From Collinsella aerofaciens (GTDB lineage Bacteria; Actinomycetota; Coriobacteriia; Coriobacteriales; Coriobacteriaceae): DNA of 13,946 bases. Positions 1 to 4,399 of the stretch are shown piece by piece. The DNA lies in NCBI GenBank assembly GCA_021641225.1, contig JAJWXI010000023.1:3197-17142 (forward strand), written 5' to 3'. Each line of letters opens with the position of its first letter. Positions within the stretch are counted from its first letter, which is position 1. The translations under genes and the position numbers were made by a program. The notes beneath the pieces are model-generated. The model was not told the origin of the DNA. It worked only from the letters and a program-made list of their open reading frames with translations, and did not search any database.

Positions 1-1518
1 GCCGTCATGGCCGTTCCCTGTGGCGACCAGCGCGACTTTGAGTTCGCCCGCAAGTACGACCTGCCGATCGTGCCGATTATCCTGGACGATGACGACCGCG
101 CAGCCGTCGAGGCTAACGGTGAGACCATCGATACCTTCCATGCCGAGACTGTCGACTGGGATTGCGCCCACGCTGCCGAGGGCACGCTCGTCCAGTCCGG
201 CAAGTACACCGGCATGCGCGGCGGCAAGCACTCCGAGGGCGAGGCTGCGATCGTGGCCGACCTCGAGGCCATGGGCTGCGGTCGTCGCAAGGTCGAGTTC
301 CGTCTGCGCGACTGGCTCATTTCCCGTCAGCGCTATTGGGGCAACCCCATCCCGGCCATCCACTGCGAACACTGCGGCATCGTGCCCGTGCCCGAGGATC
401 AGCTGCCGGTGACGCTGCCCGAGAACCTGGACCTGGGCGCCGGCGAAACCCTCGCCGAGTGCAAGGAGTTCTACGAGACCACCTGCCCGGTCTGCGGTCG
501 CCCGGCCAAGCGCGAGACCGATACCATGGACACCTTCACTTGCTCCAGCTGGTACTACCTGCGCTATACCGACCCGCACAACACTGAGCTGCCCTTCTCC
601 AAGGAAGCCGCCGACCGTTGGATGCCCGTCGATAACTACATCGGCGGCATCGAGCACGCCATTCTGCACCTGCTCTACAGCCGTTTCTTTACCATGGCAC
701 TGCGCGACTTGGGCCTGCTGAGCGTGGACGAGCCCTTCACCAACCTGCTGTGCCAGGGCATGGTCAAGGACGAGAACGGCGACACCATGTCCAAGTCCAA
801 GGGCAACGTCGTGCCCCCGAGCTCGGTTATTGAGCCCTACGGTGCCGACACCATGCGTCTGGCGATCCTGTTTATCGCCCCGCCCGAGAAGGACTTCGAC
901 TGGGATCCCAAGGCCGTCGAGGGCGCCAACCGCTTCATTAAGCGCGCCTGGCGTATCGTTTGGCAGCTCGTCCAGTCCGGCGACGCCAACGTGGCCTTCG
1001 ACAAGTCCGCGCTCGACGAGGTCGCGATGAAGCTCTATCGCGAGCGTCACCGCACCATCGCCAAGTGCACCGAGGACTTCGATCGCGGCCAGTTCAACAC
1101 CGCCATCTCGGCCGTCATGGAGCTCGTCAACGCGGCGAGCGCCTACCTCAATGCCACCGAGGGTGCTGACCGCGACAAGGCCCTGTGCTACGGCGTGGCC
1201 AAGGACATCGTGAGCGTCCTGGCGCCCATCTGCCCGTTCTGGGCCGACGAGCTGTGGCACGAGGCCCTCGGCTGCGAGGGCAACGCCTACACCGCCGCCT
1301 GGCCCGAGTTCGACCTGGCCGAGTCCATCGAGGACACGGTGCAGATCGTCGTCCAGGTGCTCGGCAAGGTCCGTGGCCGCATCGACGTGGCTCGCGATGC
1401 CTCCAACGAGGAAATGCAGGCTGCCGCCGAGGCCGCTGTCGCTAAGTGGACCGAGGGCAAGACGGTCGTCAAGGCCATCTGCGTGCCCGGCAAGCTGGTC
1501 AACCTGGTGGTCAAGTAG
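1..1518 (+). CDS. leuS: Leucyl-tRNA synthetase, C-terminal part (5' truncated by window)
   Basis: Class I aminoacyl-tRNA synthetase that charges tRNA-Leu in the cytoplasm. The reading frame is open from base 1, so the first two codons (Ala-Val) precede the first visible Met at base 7 and the true start lies outside; roughly the N-terminal 40% with the HIGH motif is missing. Visible in order: the end of the CP1 editing domain (MAVPCGDQRDFEFA, 7-48), the return to the catalytic core (RDWLISRQRYWG), a Cys4 zinc-type element (CEHC at 364-375, CPVC at 484-495), the ETDTMDTF and SSWYYLRY segments, the KMSKS-loop equivalent TMSKS (784-798), the anticodon-binding helical domain, and a C-terminal domain ending VPGKLVNLVVK. 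Oddities: the usual His after the Pro of the editing motif is Gly, the usual Asp of DSSWY is Cys, and the first Lys of KMSKS is Thr; the later KMSKS Lys is kept. A hairpin terminator follows. The identification is firm. Confidence 0.97.
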   Translation, partial: AVMAVPCGDQRDFEFARKYDLPIVPIILDDDDRAAVEANGETIDTFHAETVDWDCAHAAEGTLVQSGKYTGMRGGKHSEGEAAIVADLEAMGCGRRKVEFRLRDWLISRQRYWGNPIPAIHCEHCGIVPVPEDQLPVTLPENLDLGAGETLAECKEFYETTCPVCGRPAKRETDTMDTFTCSSWYYLRYTDPHNTELPFSKEAADRWMPVDNYIGGIEHAILHLLYSRFFTMALRDLGLLSVDEPFTNLLCQGMVKDENGDTMSKSKGNVVPPSSVIEPYGADTMRLAILFIAPPEKDFDWDPKAVEGANRFIKRAWRIVWQLVQSGDANVAFDKSALDEVAMKLYRERHRTIAKCTEDFDRGQFNTAISAVMELVNAASAYLNATEGADRDKALCYGVAKDIVSVLAPICPFWADELWHEALGCEGNAYTAAWPEFDLAESIEDTVQIVVQVLGKVRGRIDVARDASNEEMQAAAEAAVAKWTEGKTVVKAICVPGKLVNLVVK

Positions 1519-1547
1519 GCACTGCGCGCTTAACTGACGCATAAAAG

Positions 1548-1586
1548 ACGAGGGGCGATCCGGTTGGGTCGTCCCTCGTTTTGTGT
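1548..1586. terminator. Bidirectional intrinsic terminator between leuS and the lipoprotein gene
   Basis: A near-continuous 14-bp stem pairs 1548-1561 with 1566-1579 (two G-T wobbles) around a GGTT loop. On the + strand it is followed by a T-rich tail (1579-1586), ending leuS transcription. On the minus strand the same stem is followed by CTTTTAT (complement of 1541-1547), which would end the convergent lipoprotein transcript. The assignment rests on pairing done by hand. Confidence 0.9.
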
Positions 1587-1622
1587 TGTATGCCCTGCTT
1601 AGTCATTGCGTCGCAACGTTTT

Positions 1623-2195
1623 CTATGGGATGTGTACCAGGTCCCTAAAGTAAACGTTGCCCGTTGCCTCTTCGAACATCCATATGTTGAGGTAGATGTC
1701 GTTGAGGTCGTTGTTCACATCAAAGTCCGGGTCGTCGTAGGTGCCCACAAAGGTGAGCATGGCGCGCGTTTCCTCGCCCGCTGCGACCTGCTGGCGCATG
1801 TGCACATCGCGGACCACGCCGTTGACGTAGGCATAGGAGTCCACATCGCCAAACATCATGTCGACACCGGTGTTGTTGGTCACCGTAAAGACGAGCGCGG
1901 CGTCGCCGTAGCCGTCGGTGTCCTTGCCCACGCAGGTAACATGGACGTTCTCGTCTGCCTCAAGGTCGATGGGGAACTGTTCTTGGGAATCGGGACCCAA
2001 GCTCTGGGGATCGACGATGTCCTCGTCTATTTTGTCGAAGCTCTCCGATGGCGTCGTTTTCTCGATGGCTTTTGTGCTGCCAGGGTTCGGTTCGCATGTT
2101 TCGGTTTTGCCATTCGCGTTGCCGCAGCCCAAGAGGACCAACGAGCACGTTGCGATGGCGAGTGCAGTCATGCAGGTGGTGCCTAGACGTTTCAT
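1623..2195 (-). CDS. Putative secreted lipoprotein of unknown function
   Basis: This 190-residue protein has no function I recognise. It starts MKRLGTTCMTALAIATCS, with two basic residues then a hydrophobic stretch, and a lipobox-like LLGC whose Cys24 would be lipidated after signal peptidase II cleavage. The -2 position is Leu, slightly off the classic pattern. Residues 25-75 are a polar, acidic, probably flexible linker. Residues 80-190 look like one compact beta-rich domain (VTCVGKDTDGYGDAALVFTV, then VTNNTGVDMMF, AYVNGVV, TRAMLTFVG), reminiscent of the Ig-like domains found in many Gram-positive lipoproteins; this fold guess is inference. The start at 2195 is supported by AAGGAGG (complement of 2201-2207), 5 nt upstream. 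The gene is a single unit, convergent to leuS and divergent from rimP, and shares the terminator at 1548-1586. No convincing promoter was found upstream. Confidence 0.8.
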   Translation of the reverse strand: MKRLGTTCMTALAIATCSLVLLGCGNANGKTETCEPNPGSTKAIEKTTPSESFDKIDEDIVDPQSLGPDSQEQFPIDLEADENVHVTCVGKDTDGYGDAALVFTVTNNTGVDMMFGDVDSYAYVNGVVRDVHMRQQVAAGEETRAMLTFVGTYDDPDFDVNNDLNDIYLNIWMFEEATGNVYFRDLVHIP

Positions 2196-2457
2196 GGGTG
2201 CCTCCTTGCCGTAGAGGATTTGGAAAGGTTTGTCGTTGTGCGACTTGCTGGCTGGCTTGTTGCAGAATGTCCCTTAGCGCAAGTCTGATCGATAGGGGCT
2301 CGGGGAGGAATGCCCTTGGGGTCCGAACGGGCCTGTGGATTGGGACGCATGGCCCGTTCTTGGACCCTCGGACGCTTACCTCATGGAGTCTTTAGTCCAA
2401 TTGTCCTATTCTTGTGGAGAAGCTGTGCGCACGCTGACCTGCAGATTCGTACTGTGC
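2196..2457. other. Divergent intergenic region, no gene seen
   Basis: Between the lipoprotein start and the rimP promoter I see no credible gene, tRNA or other RNA gene on either strand. Apart from the lipoprotein ribosome binding site (2201-2207) and the hairpin at 2318-2368, nothing can be assigned. A clear minus-strand promoter for the lipoprotein gene was not found; it may lie here in a diverged form. Confidence 0.6.
2318..2368. repeat. Long imperfect inverted repeat in the intergenic region
   Basis: GGGTCC (2319-2324) plus GAACGGGCC (2325-2333) pairs with GGCCCGTTC (2351-2359) and GGACCC (2362-2367). That makes a 15-bp stem broken only by a 2-nt bulge (TT, 2360-2361), with a 17-nt loop; a G-T pair extends it at 2318/2368. 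No T tract follows on either strand, so it is not an intrinsic terminator. It could be a structured RNA element or a protein-binding site; its function is unknown. Confidence 0.7.
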
Positions 2458-2486
2458 TTGCACGTTTCCACAGCTATTGGTATAGT
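2458..2486 (+). promoter_or_regulatory. Promoter of the rimP-nusA-infB operon
   Basis: TTGCAC (2458-2463) and TATAGT (2481-2486) are separated by exactly 17 bp, with a TG one base upstream of the -10 element (extended -10). The expected start site is near 2493. It is the best sigma70-type promoter seen in the window and lies about 80 nt upstream of rimP. A short palindrome, TTTGCTTGCAAA (2486-2497), overlaps the expected start site and may be an operator. Confidence 0.75.
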
Positions 2487-2511
2487 TTGCTTGCAAATGA
2501 AGTTGTAATTG

Positions 2512-2544
2512 AAAGAAGTGGGGTTTCGGCCCCGCTTCTTTTTT
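2512..2544 (+). terminator. Intrinsic terminator / attenuator in the rimP leader
   Basis: A 12-bp stem (2512-2523 with 2530-2541, one T-G pair) with a TTTCGG loop is followed by a T run (2539-2544). It lies entirely between the predicted start site (~2493) and the rimP ribosome binding site (2553-2557). Since no gene lies between the promoter and this hairpin, it is placed as an attenuator of the operon. No competing antiterminator pairing is evident in the short 2487-2511 stretch. Confidence 0.8.
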
Positions 2545-2552
2545 GTATGGAT

Positions 2553-2557
2553 GGAGG
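2553..2557 (+). promoter_or_regulatory. Ribosome binding site deciding the rimP start
   Basis: GGAGG ends 7 nt before ATG 2565. An in-frame ATG at 2547 abuts the terminator T run and has no ribosome binding site, so 2565 is preferred. Confidence 0.85.
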
Positions 2558-2564
2558 TGCCGCA

Positions 2565-3059
2565 ATGGTCAAGACCAAGACCGAGCAGGCGATCATCGAC
2601 GCGCTCGAGGCCGTCGCCCCCCAGCACGATGTCGACATCGTCGACGTCGAGCTCGTGGGTGCCACCAAGGCCCCCTGCGTGCGCGTGCGTATCGAGGGTG
2701 CCGAGGGTCAGAGCCTGTCGCTCAACGACGTCACGGCCAACACCAAGTGGGTCGGCGATGTGATTGAGGAGCTCGATCCCATCTCTTCGAGCTATACGCT
2801 CGAGGTGTCGAGCCCGGGTATGGCGCGCCCGCTGCGCCGCCCGAGTGACTTTGCCCGCTTTGTGGGCGAGAACTGCGAGCTCACCTCCACCGCCACCGAG
2901 GGCCGTCGCAAGTACGCCGGCAAGATTGCCGCCGCCACCGAGACGAGCGTGACCCTCGAGCTCGAGGACGGCGAGTCCGTTACTCTCGATTTCTCTGATG
3001 TTAAAAAGTGCAAGTTGAAGCCCACCTACGACTTCAAGCCCGCGAAGGAAGGAAAGTAA
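2565..3059 (+). CDS. rimP: Ribosome maturation factor RimP
   Basis: A 164-residue protein, close to the usual ~150-residue family length. RimP binds the 30S subunit and assists its late assembly. The two-domain family layout is visible: an N-terminal alpha/beta domain (about 1-90) ending in the hallmark YTLEVSSPGMARPL (residues 77-90, normally Y-LEVSSPGldRPL), then a small SH3-like beta domain (about 92-155; YAGKIAAATETSVTLELEDG). The frame stays open far upstream (to 2310), but the ribosome binding site at 2553-2557 and the family N-terminus fix the start at 2565. It is the first gene of the operon; its TAA is separated from the nusA ATG by one base, so the two are probably translationally coupled. 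A promoter and a terminator-like hairpin precede it, so it would be subject to any attenuation there. Confidence 0.95.
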   Translation: MVKTKTEQAIIDALEAVAPQHDVDIVDVELVGATKAPCVRVRIEGAEGQSLSLNDVTANTKWVGDVIEELDPISSSYTLEVSSPGMARPLRRPSDFARFVGENCELTSTATEGRRKYAGKIAAATETSVTLELEDGESVTLDFSDVKKCKLKPTYDFKPAKEGK

Positions 3060-3060
3060 G

Positions 3061-4308
3061 ATGGCAGCATCCGACATGATGTCCGCCCTGATGGAGCTTT
3101 GCCAGGAGAAGCACATCGACCAGCTCTACCTGATCGACCGCCTGGAGCAGTCGCTCGCCAAGAGCTATGCCGAGATCCTGCATCTTGAGTGGGGCGCCAA
3201 GGTGACCATCGACCGCACCACCGGCAAGATCTACGTCTACCGTCTGGAGCCGATCGACGATTCCATGGACGAGGAGGGCAACTTCACCGAGTTCGAGGAG
3301 ATCGACGTCACCCCCAAGAACACGAGCCGTATCGCTGCCCAGCACGCCAAGGCCGAGATCAACGCCATCGTGCGCAACTCCGCCCGCGAGCAGATCTACG
3401 AGGAGTTCTCCGGCCGCATCGGTGACCTCATCAGCGGTACCGTGCTGCAGTCCACGCCCGACTTCACGATCGTCAAGATCCGCGAGGGCGTCGAGGCCGA
3501 GCTGCCGCACTTCGATCAGCGTCGTTACGAGAACGAGCGCAACGAGCGTCCGATGGGCGAGCGCTACCTGCACAACCAGCATATCAAGGCCGTGATCATC
3601 GACGTTCGCGACCCCAACTCCAACCTGCAGCCGGTTCGTGGCGAGCACAGCCGTCCGCCGATTGTCATCTCCCGTACCCACCCCGAGCTCATGCGTCGTC
3701 TGTTTGAGCAGGAGGTGCCCGAGATCTATGAGGGCACCGTTCAGATCAAGTCGATCGCCCGCGAGCCTGGCCAGCGCTCCAAGGTCGCCGTCCACTCGCT
3801 CGATGACCGTCTGGATCCCGTGGGCGCCTGCGTTGGCCCCAAGGGCAGCCGTGTTCGCGCTGTCGTGGGCGAGCTCCGTGGCGAGCGCGTCGACGTCATC
3901 CTGTGGGATGCCGATCCTGCCGTCTACGTCGCCAACGCCCTGTCGCCCGCTAAGGTCACCCGCGTCCTCATCGACGAGGAGAAGGCCTACGCCGGCGTCA
4001 TCGTGCCCGACGACCAGCTGTCCCTCGCCATCGGCAAGGAGGGCCAGAACGCCCGCCTCGCCGCGCGTCTGACCGGCTGGCACATCGACATCAAGTCCGA
4101 GACGCTTGCCGCCGACATCCTCAAGAACGTTCCCGTTCACGAGGAGCCCGCCGCCGACCTGATCGGTGACGAGGAGGACGAGGACGTCCGTCGCTGCGAG
4201 TACGTGTCCGAGGACGGCATCCAGTGCCGCAACCAGGCTCGTCCCGGCTCCCGTTTCTGCGGTGTCCACGACACCGACGCCTTCGATGATGCGGAGGACC
4301 TGATCTAG
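3061..4308 (+). CDS. nusA: Transcription termination/antitermination factor NusA with a C-terminal Cys/His tail
   Basis: NusA binds RNA polymerase and nascent RNA and modulates pausing, intrinsic termination and antitermination. In order over 415 residues: N-terminal RNAP-binding domain (about 1-120), S1 domain (about 121-190; GDLISGTVLQSTPDFTIVKI), KH1 (about 230-300, loop GPKG at 259-262) and KH2 (about 305-350, loop GKEG at 325-328). There is no long acidic-repeat C-terminus as in E. coli. Instead, an acidic linker (IGDEEDEDVRR) leads to Cys379-x9-Cys389-x10-Cys400-x2-His403, a possible small zinc-binding knuckle, then a short acidic end. The ribosome binding site is the GGAAGG-type run inside the end of rimP. 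The gene follows rimP by one base; ylxR and ylxQ, often found next, are absent, and infB follows after 91 nt. The main assignment is certain; the zinc role is inference. Confidence 0.96.
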   Translation: MAASDMMSALMELCQEKHIDQLYLIDRLEQSLAKSYAEILHLEWGAKVTIDRTTGKIYVYRLEPIDDSMDEEGNFTEFEEIDVTPKNTSRIAAQHAKAEINAIVRNSAREQIYEEFSGRIGDLISGTVLQSTPDFTIVKIREGVEAELPHFDQRRYENERNERPMGERYLHNQHIKAVIIDVRDPNSNLQPVRGEHSRPPIVISRTHPELMRRLFEQEVPEIYEGTVQIKSIAREPGQRSKVAVHSLDDRLDPVGACVGPKGSRVRAVVGELRGERVDVILWDADPAVYVANALSPAKVTRVLIDEEKAYAGVIVPDDQLSLAIGKEGQNARLAARLTGWHIDIKSETLAADILKNVPVHEEPAADLIGDEEDEDVRRCEYVSEDGIQCRNQARPGSRFCGVHDTDAFDDAEDLI

Positions 4309-4317
4309 CGCGCGGTC

Positions 4318-4338
4318 GCGCCGGGCAGGTCCCGGCGC
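4318..4338 (+). repeat. Hairpin in the nusA-infB gap (first)
   Basis: A perfect 8-bp stem, GCGCCGGG (4318-4325) with CCCGGCGC (4331-4338), closes a CAGGT loop 9 nt after the nusA stop. It lacks a T tract, so it is not an ordinary intrinsic terminator. It may protect or define an RNA 3' end, or act as a processing or pause site. Confidence 0.7.
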
Positions 4339-4363
4339 ATACCCCACGCTCGTTCAGTCTCTA

Positions 4364-4378
4364 GGCACCCAAGGTGCC
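4364..4378 (+). repeat. Hairpin in the infB leader (second)
   Basis: GGCACC (4364-4369) pairs with GGTGCC (4373-4378) around a 3-nt CAA loop, just upstream of the infB ribosome binding site (AGGTGA, 4388-4393). No T tract follows. Its role is unknown; it is close enough to influence ribosome access to infB. Confidence 0.6.
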
Positions 4379-4399
4379 AGAAAGGGTAGGTGAAGTCAT

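Noticed and set aside
1581..2186. A 201-codon + strand frame over the lipoprotein locus
   Set aside because: No ribosome binding site, and it begins inside the leuS terminator tail. The minus-strand frame has AAGGAGG, a signal peptide and a lipobox.
2192..2350. A 52-codon minus-strand ORF whose TGA overlaps the lipoprotein ATG
   Set aside because: It has no ribosome binding site, starts in the loop of the large hairpin, and its Pro/Ser/Arg-rich product looks non-coding. The ATGA overlap is probably chance.
2405..2475. Two DnaA-box-like 9-mers (TGTGGAGAA at 2413-2421, GTTTCCACA at 2464-2472)
   Set aside because: Both deviate from the consensus, there is no cluster or AT-rich unwinding region, and the second falls in promoter spacer. 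Not enough for an origin or a DnaA-regulated site.
2216..2510. A tRNA gene ahead of rimP, as metY in E. coli
   Set aside because: No T-loop GGTTC-type sequence, acceptor pairing or cloverleaf could be found; the hairpins present do not fit a tRNA.
2310..2564. Upstream extension of the rimP frame, including ATG 2547
   Set aside because: It would run through the promoter and terminator hairpin, ATG 2547 has no ribosome binding site, and RimP homologues begin near Met 2565.
3034..4347. A 437-codon open frame antisense to nusA
   Set aside because: Same composition artefact; the + strand has complete NusA domains and a ribosome binding site.
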